Source: Fibrobacter sp. UWB2 (lineage in GTDB: Bacteria > Fibrobacterota > Fibrobacteria > Fibrobacterales > Fibrobacteraceae). Taken from it: a DNA stretch of 64,000 nucleotides. The translations under genes were made by a program, and so were the position numbers. Under the pieces are notes generated by a model that made no database searches, was not told the origin of the DNA, and worked only from the letters and a program-made list of their open reading frames with translations. Position 1 is the stretch's first letter, and every line of letters starts with the position of its first letter. The stretch covers positions 124,001 to 188,000 of the forward strand of contig NZ_MWQK01000003.1 in assembly GCF_002210425.1 (NCBI RefSeq), written 5' to 3'. Positions 17,093-24,092 of the stretch are shown piece by piece.

Positions 17093-17238
17093 ATCATTCT
17101 CCTTATTAAAGAAAAATCAGCGGAGCACCTGCCCGCTTTTAAAAATTAGATACTCTCCCTTCCAACGGCTAATTACAAATAAATTAAACACACAACTCTC
17201 GCAACCCCGCACCGCAGTTGAGTTTCACGAGATTGACG

Positions 17239-17289
17239 CTAACATTGTTAGTGATTTTCTAACAATGTTAGACTCTCTAATTTTGTTAG
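17239..17289. promoter_or_regulatory. Three tandem CTAA-N5-TTAG palindromes, likely metal-regulator operators
   Basis: CTAACATTGTTAG (17239-17251), CTAACAATGTTAG (17259-17271) and CTAATTTTGTTAG (17277-17289) are spaced 18-20 bp centre to centre, on roughly the same DNA face. The third differs at one base from CTAATTTTATTAG upstream of the DtxR/feo genes (23771). They lie between the flavodoxin stop and the DUF6110-ATPase start. A DtxR-family repressor controlling the DUF6110-ATPase transcript is the natural candidate. The first two also form a perfect 13-bp hairpin. Confidence 0.55.
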
Positions 17290-17326
17290 AGAGCCTAACA
17301 TTTCATGGATCATCGAGACTCAACAA

Positions 17327-17755
17327 TTACGCAAGTGCAAGGATCTTGCCGAGTTCACGGCACTTTTCCTTGCCTGCATCATCCGGAGCACCTTCAATAG
17401 CGAGCGGGTCATCAGCAAGCACGAGGCCCGCATTTGCAGCATCTTCTTTCCACGGATTCATCCATTCGCCGCCACCCCAGCCGTAAGAGCCGAAAAGCAC
17501 GACTTTCTTGCCCGAAATCTGAGCCTTCAGCTGATCATAAAGCGGCTGGAATTCGCTATCTTCAAGTTCTTCGGCACCCATCGCCGGGCAGCCCAAAGCA
17601 AACTTGTCAAATTCCTGGGCCTTATCGGTAGAAAAAGCAGACGTATTGAAAAGCGTCACATCGGCGCCAGCTTCCTTTGCGCCAGCAACCACTTCATTCG
17701 CCATAACTTCGGTGTTACCCGTACCTGTCCAGAAAATAACAGCAATTTTGTTCAT
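17327..17755 (-). CDS. Flavodoxin (short-chain, clostridial type)
   Basis: A 142-residue FMN-binding electron carrier. The N-terminal phosphate loop WTGTGNTEVMA follows strand MNKIAVIF. The flavin loops are ALGCPAMGAEELE and LFGSYGWGGGEWM, which has the aromatic Tyr-Gly-Trp stacking residues. It is complete and standard length, unlike the remnant at 1678-2197. Flavodoxin replaces ferredoxin when iron is scarce, and its position among iron-uptake genes fits that. ATG 17755 has an AAAGGAAC site. Confidence 0.92.
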   Translation of the reverse strand: MNKIAVIFWTGTGNTEVMANEVVAGAKEAGADVTLFNTSAFSTDKAQEFDKFALGCPAMGAEELEDSEFQPLYDQLKAQISGKKVVLFGSYGWGGGEWMNPWKEDAANAGLVLADDPLAIEGAPDDAGKEKCRELGKILALA

Positions 17756-17796
17756 TTTATGTTCCTTTTGTTATCGGTTAGTTTTCAAATCTTTTC

Positions 17797-17826
17797 TGTC
17801 ATGCCCGCCTCCGAGCGGGCATCCCC
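17797..17826. repeat. Dispersed hairpin repeat, first of a pair
   Basis: TGTCATGCCCGCCTCCGAGC then GGGCATCCCC; ATGCCCGC pairs with GCGGGCAT. It sits between the DUF3793 stop and the flavodoxin start. Confidence 0.65.
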
Positions 17827-17842
17827 TTACTTATTTCTAGAA

Positions 17843-17871
17843 GGAGATTCCCGGTCAAGCCGGGAATGACA
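17843..17871. repeat. Dispersed hairpin repeat, second of a pair in opposite orientation
   Basis: GGAGATTCCCGGTCAAGCCG then GGAATGACA, with the stem TTCCCGG/CCGGGAA. It is the inverse orientation to the copy at 17797, only 16 nt away, so the pair could form one composite structure as in BIME-type elements. Confidence 0.65.
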
Positions 17872-17888
17872 ACATTGTTGATTTTTCA

Positions 17889-18464
17889 TCAACTTGCAAC
17901 TGTCAACTGCTCCAAAGTTTCACCAAGTTCAAATCGTTCTCGTAAAATCTTTTGACACTTTTTGTATACTTCAAAAATGTGCATGGAATTCGGCACGTCG
18001 TTATAGACCTTCCAGCAGCCAATCAGCTTGTATTTTTTACCGCCGTACGTAATAAAATCTTTCACATCGTCAAGCGGGTATCCCAAAAACACGCCCACTT
18101 CGTGCGGAAAACACACCGAACGCGTCATGCGAACCTGAAAAAAGTTCAAAAGCGATTCAGCATCAAAGCAACTGTAGCCAAAACCTTTCAAAAAATTACG
18201 TACTTCGCAAGAGCATCCCAAATTCTGTAAAGCGCTATTCCGGTAGACATAAATAAAATAACGTCCACAGCGTTCAGCAATAACGCGAGCAATAACGCCC
18301 TTAGGGTTCAAGGCCTGATTCCAACGAGCAAGGATATTGCAAAGCAAAACACCATCAGCAACATCAACACAAAAGAGATTGCCCAACTTGTGCCCCGCAA
18401 GTGTCGGGGCACATTGTCGAACCAAGCAGGAATCAAGGTTTCTATCCATGAACAACCTAAGCAT
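17889..18464 (-). CDS. DUF3793 family protein
   Basis: A 191-residue cysteine-rich soluble protein. The diagnostic C-terminal block HEVGVFLGYPLDDVKDFI followed by YKLIGCWKVYND matches DUF3793, a family of unknown function often found near flavodoxin, FeoAB and DtxR genes, as here. The N-terminal part has several Cys (DSCLVRQCAPTLAGHKLGN). It probably works in iron or redox metabolism, by context only. No good ribosome binding site precedes ATG 18464; ATG 18449 is an alternative. A leader with an inverted repeat and a terminator-like stem precedes it. Confidence 0.8.
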   Translation of the reverse strand: MLRLFMDRNLDSCLVRQCAPTLAGHKLGNLFCVDVADGVLLCNILARWNQALNPKGVIARVIAERCGRYFIYVYRNSALQNLGCSCEVRNFLKGFGYSCFDAESLLNFFQVRMTRSVCFPHEVGVFLGYPLDDVKDFITYGGKKYKLIGCWKVYNDVPNSMHIFEVYKKCQKILRERFELGETLEQLTVAS

Positions 18465-18477
18465 TTAGTATAAAGTC

Positions 18478-18511
18478 AAAAATCCCGCCGTTAGCCTTCG
18501 CCACGGCGGGA
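18478..18511 (-). terminator. Terminator-like stem just before DUF3793
   Basis: On the minus strand TCCCGCCG pairs with CGGCGGGA around a 13-nt loop, followed by TTTTT. It ends only 14 nt before the DUF3793 start, so it either ends a short upstream transcript or works as an attenuator. Confidence 0.6.
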
Positions 18512-18520
18512 TAACCTATT

Positions 18521-18555
18521 CTAGCATATATGAGGTAACGAAATCTATATGCTAG
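18521..18555 (-). promoter_or_regulatory. Inverted repeat in the DUF3793 leader
   Basis: CTAGCATATA and TATATGCTAG form a perfect 10-bp inverted repeat around a 15-nt loop, directly upstream of the terminator-like stem at 18478-18511. Together they resemble a structured leader. No known riboswitch class was recognised. Confidence 0.45.
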
Positions 18556-18646
18556 CCGAGCTTCTATGGCAATAGTCTCTGGGATATATTTTAGAATTTT
18601 TCATACTGTAACTCAACTCCAAATAGACTCAAAACAATCCTTAAAG

Positions 18647-18660
18647 TTAGATTAATCTAA
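18647..18660. promoter_or_regulatory. TTAGATTAATCTAA palindrome, possible DtxR-type operator
   Basis: A perfect 14-bp palindrome of the form TTAG-N6-CTAA, as also found at 20048 and 23780. It lies upstream of the DUF3793 leader and just past the porin terminator. Confidence 0.45.
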
Positions 18661-18676
18661 TAAAATTTATCTATAC

Positions 18677-18709
18677 AAAAATCCCGCCACGACATTCATC
18701 GAGGCGGGA
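18677..18709 (-). terminator. Intrinsic terminator of the porin gene
   Basis: On the minus strand TCCCGCC pairs with GGCGGGA across a 14-nt loop, then TTTTT. It lies 22 nt after the porin stop. Confidence 0.75.
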
Positions 18710-18730
18710 AGTTTATCCTATGGCAAAATC

Positions 18731-19855
18731 TTAGAATGCGAACACAGTTTCGAGACCGAAGCCGAGGCCAGTATCATCGCCAGCATCATCGCCGACCGGG
18801 ATATTGAACTTGGCAAAGCCAGTCACTTCAAGACCTTCGACCGGAGTGAAGTAAGCACGGAGGCCTACGTTGAACGTAGAGACGTCATCGTCCTTATCAA
18901 GCGTGTTCGTGTGGTATTCCAACGGAAGGCCAAGAGCGATTGCATCGTTGATCTTTACGCCCGGTTCACCATAGACAAAGAAGTATTCAGGAATTTCTTC
19001 GCCATGGACAGTCGGAGCCTTGTCGTCGAAAATAGCGTAGAGCACAGAGGCCTTGACATTGAACGTGCCGAGATCAAGAGCCGGTTCGAAAAGCAATGCA
19101 TGAGTTGCTTCCGGAGCGTCTTCGGTAAGAGCGTCAACATGAGCACCGTAAACGAAGTGGAATGTGAAAGCATCGAACTTCAGGTTTGCATCAAGACCGG
19201 CGTGCAATTCGTTGTGCTTGCCTTCCTGATAAGACTTGTAATCTACAAACGGACGCAACACATGTTCGCCAAGGCCGAGTTCGTAAGCGAGGTGGAGGTC
19301 ATAGGCAACACCTACGCATTTTTCTTCACCATCTTCTTCAACGCAAACCTGATTGTCGTTGTCGCCGCGACCAAAGCCGAGGCCAAAAACAAGTCCGTTA
19401 TAGTCAATTTCAAATCCTCGAATATCGTGTTCTGCCATGCCGGCGGCATTATCAGCTGGATCATCATAATCGTAGAAGTTCAGGAAAGCACCTTCCGAGA
19501 AAGTCAAGTCACCAAACTTCACAGCAAACTTGTCATTATGCGTGTACTGGACAAATGCGCCATTGTAAATAGCGGTCGGATCTGTCGTTTCGCCATCAGC
19601 TTCCAACTGTACAGATGCAGACCATTTTTCGTTAAGCTTAACATCAACGTTCAAATCGAAAGTAGAAGCGTAGCTATGGCTCTGCTTATCGTCATTAATC
19701 ACATCGCCCGTGTAGGCGTCAAATTCTACTTCGCCAGAGAACTTGACTTCCGGGCCTTTAGATGCGGCTTCAGCTTCCTGAGCAAGCGCCGGAACGGCAA
19801 GGATAGATGCAGCAGCAAGACCAAACAAGAGGTTGGATGTTAAACGAGTCTTCAT
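18731..19855 (-). CDS. Outer-membrane porin-like beta-barrel protein
   Basis: A 374-residue protein with a signal peptide (MKTRLTSNLLFGLAAASILA, cleavage after ALAQ) and alternating amphipathic strands ending in an aromatic terminal strand (GFGLETVFAF, Phe at the C-terminus as is usual for outer-membrane barrels). The segments EVEFDAYTGDVI and AVKFGDLTFSEGAFLNFYDY and the many Asp/Glu-rich loops suggest a porin that could favour cations. Its place between DUF3793 and FeoB, with a TTAG-N6-CTAA site upstream, suggests metal-linked regulation. Substrate specificity is unknown. Confidence 0.75.
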   Translation of the reverse strand: MKTRLTSNLLFGLAAASILAVPALAQEAEAASKGPEVKFSGEVEFDAYTGDVINDDKQSHSYASTFDLNVDVKLNEKWSASVQLEADGETTDPTAIYNGAFVQYTHNDKFAVKFGDLTFSEGAFLNFYDYDDPADNAAGMAEHDIRGFEIDYNGLVFGLGFGRGDNDNQVCVEEDGEEKCVGVAYDLHLAYELGLGEHVLRPFVDYKSYQEGKHNELHAGLDANLKFDAFTFHFVYGAHVDALTEDAPEATHALLFEPALDLGTFNVKASVLYAIFDDKAPTVHGEEIPEYFFVYGEPGVKINDAIALGLPLEYHTNTLDKDDDVSTFNVGLRAYFTPVEGLEVTGFAKFNIPVGDDAGDDTGLGFGLETVFAF

Positions 19856-19885
19856 TTTTCACTCCTATGACGGATTCTTTTGATT

Positions 19886-19931
19886 TTTTGTAACACTCCG
19901 TCAAGCGTTTTACATTTTGTGTTACAAAACT
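19886..19931. promoter_or_regulatory. Inverted repeat upstream of the porin gene
   Basis: TTTTGTAACAC (19886-19896) and GTGTTACAAAA (19921-19931) are perfect 11-bp inverted arms separated by 24 nt, starting 31 nt upstream of the porin start. It could be a leader stem-loop or paired half-sites of a regulator. Confidence 0.45.
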
Positions 19932-20047
19932 CTAGGCTTTTCGCCCTTTTTACTCTTCTTAAAGCAAAGAGCGTGCCAATTATTTTTCAGTTCGTTCCAT
20001 TCAGAATCATTTTTTTCTGCGCCCATTGTTAGTTTCTCCTATCTTTG

Positions 20048-20061
20048 TTAGTTTAGTCTAA
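20048..20061. promoter_or_regulatory. TTAG-N6-CTAA site upstream of the porin gene
   Basis: TTAGTTTAGTCTAA lies in the 281-nt gap between the porin and feoB genes and matches the arrangement seen upstream of the DtxR/feo operon (TTAGACGAGACTAA). The gap holds no gene; the rest is AT-rich. Confidence 0.45.
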
Positions 20062-20080
20062 TTAAGAGCGTTTAATTAAG

Positions 20081-20111
20081 GGCTGGCAGGTTTCGGGCCT
20101 ACCAGCCCTTA
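20081..20111 (-). terminator. Intrinsic terminator of the feo operon
   Basis: AAGGGCTGG pairs with CCAGCCCTT around a loop, with flanking A/T-rich sequence, 26 nt after the feoB stop on the minus strand. Confidence 0.65.
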
Positions 20112-20136
20112 ATAATGATTCTTGACTCAAATGCAA

Positions 20137-23019
20137 TTAGTCTTCGAAACGCCCTTTCTTATTTGCGCTCATACCAAAAAGCTTAAGGAACACGAATGTT
20201 GCCACAAGCACGATGATCGAGCTTACAATCCAGAACACATTGCCACCAACTGGCACCTGGTAGAGGAGCACCGCGACAGCCCAAGCGAGGATCGTCTGCA
20301 CCACAGCCATCAGCACACCGAGTCCAAGGCCGATTTCGCGAACCACGACACCCATCGCAGCAAGGCACGGCACATAGAGCAAGATGAAGATGAGGAATGC
20401 AAACACCTGCCAGTTAAATCCATCGACCGGGTTTCCGTTCTTGTCCGGGTTGTGGAAGTAAGAGCGGAGGTTGGCATAGATGTCAGCCGTTTCGCTCAAG
20501 TCGCCTTCTTCGAGAGCGCCGATTTCATCTTCGCTCAGCGTGAGACCAGCGGCAGCGAGCTTTGCAAAGACTTCTTCGCGAGCCTTGTCGGCACCTTCAT
20601 CTTCACTGAAGGTTTCGATAGAAGCATACTCTTCGCAAGTAATCGCTTTTGCATCAAGAATCTTATCAAGCGTGACCTTCTTGAGTTCTGCTGCATTCTG
20701 CGCTTCGAGTTCACCAGAAGTTCCGAGAATGTCCGTGAGAGAGCCGAAAACTTCACTCAAGTTTTCCGGAATCGTGCCAAGGGCTTCCTTGAATGCACCG
20801 AGAATATCCGGAGCACCACCTTCTTCCTCTTCTTCAGCAGGGCATTCGTCCACGCCAGCGATGAGGGGCTTTTCTTCAGCGGGCGCTTCGGCAGACTCAG
20901 CGACCTTTTCAGCAGCAGCACTGTCTGCGACAACTGCGCTATCAGCGACTGCGGAATCAGCAACAGCGACCTTTGCAGAATCGGCAACTGCGACAGGTTC
21001 TGCAGCAGGCGCCGGAGCTTCAGCCACCTTTTCAACAGCAGCGGGTTCGGCAGCCTTCGGAGCTTCAGCAGCATCGCCAGGGCCTGCCATAGAGTACAGC
21101 GAGTTCATCGTACCAATCACAGCTTCCTTAGCAAGGAGGCCCGTGAAGAGCGACACAGAAGCAGGCCAGTTGTTCGATTCCACACCGAACGGTTCAAAAA
21201 CCGGGGTAATTGCCTTACCGATTACAGAAAGCAAGCTGTTTTCGGAATCACCGTTACCCGCCGTAAATTCGCTTTCCGTCTGGACCTTGGATTCGTCAAT
21301 CACAACACCTTCGGGGAGCGGGACTTCCTTTTCATCCTGCACCATGGCGTAGCCTTCTTCGCTCTTCACGATTTCGGTCTTTTCACCATTGATTTCGGTA
21401 TAGAGTTTGTCCACAAAGCCAAAGCTGTTGAGGAAGCCGAGAATGGCAACGGCAATCGTAATCACCTTACCGGCGCGAATCACGTAGTCGCGCAAACGGA
21501 GCCAAGAGTGGATCATGAGCGACTTGAACTTCGGCAAGTGATAAGGCGGCAGCTCCATGACAAAGTTGCTAGCCTCACCCACAAACAAGGAGCGGCGAAG
21601 AATCAAGCCGTACACGATCGCAAAGAGAACGCCCGCGAGGTAGAGGGCAAACACGACCGTCCCAGCCTGCGTTCCAAAGAATGCAGCCGCAAACAGCGCA
21701 TACACCGGGAGGCGAGCGCCGCAGCTCATGAACGGCACAAGGAAAATCGTGAGGAAACGTTCACGCTTGGATTCGAGCACGCGAGAGCCCATAATGCCCG
21801 GCACGCCGCAACCAAAGCCAACCATCATCGGCACGAATGCACGGCCCGGGAGTCCGAGGAATCGCATAAAGCGGTCTGCCACAAAAGCCGCACGTGCCAT
21901 GTAACCCGAGTCTTCCAAGAAAGAAAGGCAGAGGAACATGAAGAAGATGACCGGAATGAACGTCGACACCGTCTGGATACCGGCACCGATACCATCGGCG
22001 AGGATTGCAGACACAAAGCCCGGCGCATGGAACACATCCGTGAGCAAGTAGCCAAGGCCATCCACAAAGATAGCGCCAAACAGCACGTCAAAGAAATCAA
22101 TGAACGCAGAACCGATCGTCACTGCGACCCAGAAGACCAGGTACATGACCAAGAGGAAAATCGGGAGCGAAGCCCAGCGATTCAAAAGCACGGAGTCAAG
22201 CTTATCGGACCAGGTTCTCTTAGAACGGTTCGAAAGAATCGTCTTACCTGCAATTTCGTGAGCCAAACTGTAGCGTGAATCCGCCATTGCAAATTCGCTT
22301 TCTTCGCCGAGAATCTGCGTGACTTCGGCCTTGTTAATCTGCACCTTGGCTTCGGCAAACTTGTCTGCATAGCTCTTTTCGTTGCCCAAGTACATGAGCG
22401 AAACCCAGCGGGCATCCGCATCCAAAAGCTTTGCAACCGGCTCGACCTTCGGCTCCAAATACTTGACAGCAGCTTCAACCTTCTCGCCGTAATCAATCGC
22501 CTTGGGCGTCATCTTCTTGCCCGCAACAACATGCGCCATTTCGCTGATGAAGTTCGTGATGCTTCTTTCGTTCACGGCAGAAAGCGGAATCACCGGCACA
22601 CCGAAACGTTCAGCGAGGATATCCAAATCCAAATGCAAGCCGCGCTTTTCCGCGATGTCGATCATGTTCGCCGCAATCACCATCGGGATCTGCATATCGA
22701 CAAGCTGAGAAGTCAAGAACAAGTTACGTTCAATGTTCGAGGCATCAATGATATTGACAATGAGGTCCGCTTCGCGAGTGAGCAAGTAGTCCACAGCGGC
22801 GCGTTCGTCTTCGGCATTCGCGAAAAGCGCATAAGTACCCGGCAAGTCCACCACGCGGATATGCTGGTTACCGAGTTCAAAAAAGCCTTCCTTCTTTTCG
22901 ACAGTCACGCCCGGCCAGTTACCAACACTCTGGCGAGCACCCGTAAGGGCATTAAACAGAGCCGTTTTACCGCAGTTCGGGTTACCGGCAATTGCAATAG
23001 TAAAAAGCTTCGGAGCCAT
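20137..23019 (-). CDS. feoB: Ferrous iron transporter FeoB with an extra Ala-rich insertion
   Basis: Inner-membrane Fe2+ importer. The N-terminal G domain shows G1 GNPNCGKTALFN, G3 DLPGTYAL and G4 NMID (about residues 11-120). A helical domain follows, then the Gate-type membrane region (from about 275), with GFGCGVPGIMGSRVLESKRE and PFMSCGARLPVY. At 960 residues it is longer than a usual FeoB (about 700-800). The extra is a low-complexity Ala/Glu/Pro/Val segment at about 649-735 (repeats of AVADSAV and AEAP type, then an acidic EEEEE run) plus a charged helical stretch before the last TM helices. feoA is directly upstream, with TAATG stop/start overlap. It is likely repressed by the DtxR protein encoded upstream. 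Confidence 0.95.
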   Translation of the reverse strand: MAPKLFTIAIAGNPNCGKTALFNALTGARQSVGNWPGVTVEKKEGFFELGNQHIRVVDLPGTYALFANAEDERAAVDYLLTREADLIVNIIDASNIERNLFLTSQLVDMQIPMVIAANMIDIAEKRGLHLDLDILAERFGVPVIPLSAVNERSITNFISEMAHVVAGKKMTPKAIDYGEKVEAAVKYLEPKVEPVAKLLDADARWVSLMYLGNEKSYADKFAEAKVQINKAEVTQILGEESEFAMADSRYSLAHEIAGKTILSNRSKRTWSDKLDSVLLNRWASLPIFLLVMYLVFWVAVTIGSAFIDFFDVLFGAIFVDGLGYLLTDVFHAPGFVSAILADGIGAGIQTVSTFIPVIFFMFLCLSFLEDSGYMARAAFVADRFMRFLGLPGRAFVPMMVGFGCGVPGIMGSRVLESKRERFLTIFLVPFMSCGARLPVYALFAAAFFGTQAGTVVFALYLAGVLFAIVYGLILRRSLFVGEASNFVMELPPYHLPKFKSLMIHSWLRLRDYVIRAGKVITIAVAILGFLNSFGFVDKLYTEINGEKTEIVKSEEGYAMVQDEKEVPLPEGVVIDESKVQTESEFTAGNGDSENSLLSVIGKAITPVFEPFGVESNNWPASVSLFTGLLAKEAVIGTMNSLYSMAGPGDAAEAPKAAEPAAVEKVAEAPAPAAEPVAVADSAKVAVADSAVADSAVVADSAAAEKVAESAEAPAEEKPLIAGVDECPAEEEEEGGAPDILGAFKEALGTIPENLSEVFGSLTDILGTSGELEAQNAAELKKVTLDKILDAKAITCEEYASIETFSEDEGADKAREEVFAKLAAAGLTLSEDEIGALEEGDLSETADIYANLRSYFHNPDKNGNPVDGFNWQVFAFLIFILLYVPCLAAMGVVVREIGLGLGVLMAVVQTILAWAVAVLLYQVPVGGNVFWIVSSIIVLVATFVFLKLFGMSANKKGRFED

Positions 23020-23303
23020 TAGACCCTCTTCAATTTAAGAACGTTCGCTTCTTGTCTGCGAAGCGACAAACGGTAAGAAAGAACACTCACCTCGATCGGA
23101 TCCCCGAGAGGTGCAATCTGCAAGACTTCAAGCGTTACACCACGGACAAGTCCCATCGACAAAAGCTTGGACTTGTAGCGGGCATCGCCCTCATTGTAGC
23201 CGACAATTTCAACCTTGTCGCCCTTCTTGAGATCCGAAAATTTCGGTTCCAAATCCCATTTTTTAGTTTGCGACTTGCCGCCGCAACCACAATTACAACC
23301 CAT
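23019..23303 (-). CDS. feoA: FeoA, cytosolic partner of FeoB
   Basis: A 94-residue SH3-like protein required for Fe2+ uptake by FeoB. The core has the FeoA pattern: LKKGDKVEIVGYNEGDA, KLLSMGLVRGVTLEV, APLGDPIEVSV and YRLSLRRQEA. A short N-terminal extension, MGCNCGCGG, carries three Cys that could bind metal or a cluster, unusual for plain FeoA. The stop overlaps the feoB start by one base. It starts 2 nt after the DtxR-type gene, so all three form one transcript. Confidence 0.92.
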   Translation of the reverse strand: MGCNCGCGGKSQTKKWDLEPKFSDLKKGDKVEIVGYNEGDARYKSKLLSMGLVRGVTLEVLQIAPLGDPIEVSVLSYRLSLRRQEANVLKLKRV

Positions 23304-23305
23304 TG

Positions 23306-23740
23306 TTATTTTCCTTTTTTTGCCTTTAATGCATTCGCCTTTTTCGCAACGACGCCTTCATTTCCTTTTTTCATGAAGTCTTCGATTATCGAAAGGGTTT
23401 CAGCCGAAAGAATATGTTCCATGCTGCAGGCGTCCTTATCTGCAATTGCTTCGGAAACGCCGAGACGGATTAAAAAGCCCTTCAAAAGAATATGGCGGTT
23501 CAGCACATCGGCAGCCGCCTTACGCCCTTCTTCGGTGAGTTCCACACCGCTATAGGGTTCCTGAGTCACAAGGCCCAGCTTTTTAAGTTCAAGAATCGCT
23601 TTTGCCACAGAAGGCATCTTCACAGAAAGGGCGGCGGCAATATCCTTGACACGGGCAATCCCGTTTGCCAAGCGAAGCATATGCACCATTTCCAGATAGT
23701 CTTCGAGGCTCTGGCTGAGCTTTACGTGATTGTTTTCCAT
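23306..23740 (-). CDS. DtxR/MntR-family metal-dependent repressor
   Basis: A 144-residue regulator with an N-terminal winged helix (SQSLEDYLEMVHML, RVKDIAAALSVKMPSVAKAI, LGLVTQEPYSGVELTEEGRK). The C-terminal dimerisation and metal-binding part has HILLKGFL, the conserved DACSMEHILS block and a Lys-rich tail. There is no SH3-like third domain, so it is closer to MntR/IdeR-short forms. It is first in the operon dtxR-feoA-feoB and probably autoregulates through TTAG/CTAA palindromes in its promoter (23771-23817). Confidence 0.9.
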   Translation of the reverse strand: MENNHVKLSQSLEDYLEMVHMLRLANGIARVKDIAAALSVKMPSVAKAILELKKLGLVTQEPYSGVELTEEGRKAAADVLNRHILLKGFLIRLGVSEAIADKDACSMEHILSAETLSIIEDFMKKGNEGVVAKKANALKAKKGK

Positions 23741-23770
23741 ATTTGATGATCCTTTAAACGTTAACGTCGC

Positions 23771-23817
23771 CTAATTTTATTAGACGAGACTAAAATTAGT
23801 AAGCCTCGGCTAATTAG
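23771..23817. promoter_or_regulatory. Cluster of TTAG/CTAA palindromes in the dtxR-feoAB promoter
   Basis: In 47 bases there are CTAATTTTATTAG (23771-23783), TTAGACGAGACTAA (23780-23793), CTAAAATTAG (23790-23799) and CTAATTAG (23810-23817). The TTAG...CTAA half-sites resemble those of DtxR/IdeR boxes (TTAGG...CCTAA). They lie 31-77 bp upstream of the regulator's start codon, where an autoregulatory operator is expected. Confidence 0.6.
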
Positions 23818-23983
23818 TCAAGGCTAAACTTTTGAATTTTCGCAGAAATATGAGAAACGCAAGAAAAGATATAGGGAGGGCCTATAACATATTACATGGA
23901 CTCATCATTTGGGCCACTTTATACCATTTTTCATGAGAAAATGACCAACAATGCCAAAATCTTGTGTTTTTCGAAAAAAAGCA

Positions 23984-24061
23984 CATTTAGAGAGTTATAC
24001 CGCAAAAAAGTGCTTATAATTCTCTAAATGTCTTGTTTTTGAGGACATTTAGAGAATTATA
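23984..24061 (-). promoter_or_regulatory. Three-copy CATTTAGAGA repeat with a perfect 18-bp stem, downstream of jetD
   Basis: TATAATTCTCTAAATGTC (24015-24032) and its exact complement (24044-24061) flank an 11-nt loop. A third, near-identical arm (CATTTAGAGAGTTATA) lies at 23984-23999. Read on the minus strand, a shorter AGCAC...GTGCT pairing is followed by a run of seven T. This could be a 3'-end structure or terminator of the Wadjet transcript, or a small RNA. The rest of the 352-nt gap (23741-24092) shows no gene. Confidence 0.5.
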
Positions 24062-24092
24062 GAGAGGTTTTTGTTAAATAGCCATTTTCATA

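Noticed and set aside
20122-22278. 718-codon plus-strand ORF opposite feoB
   Set aside because: It is the antisense reading of feoB with His/Glu/Arg-rich shadow composition and no family features.
23984-24061. Possible CRISPR array
   Set aside because: The three repeat arms include inverted copies and have no regular spacers; there are no cas genes nearby.
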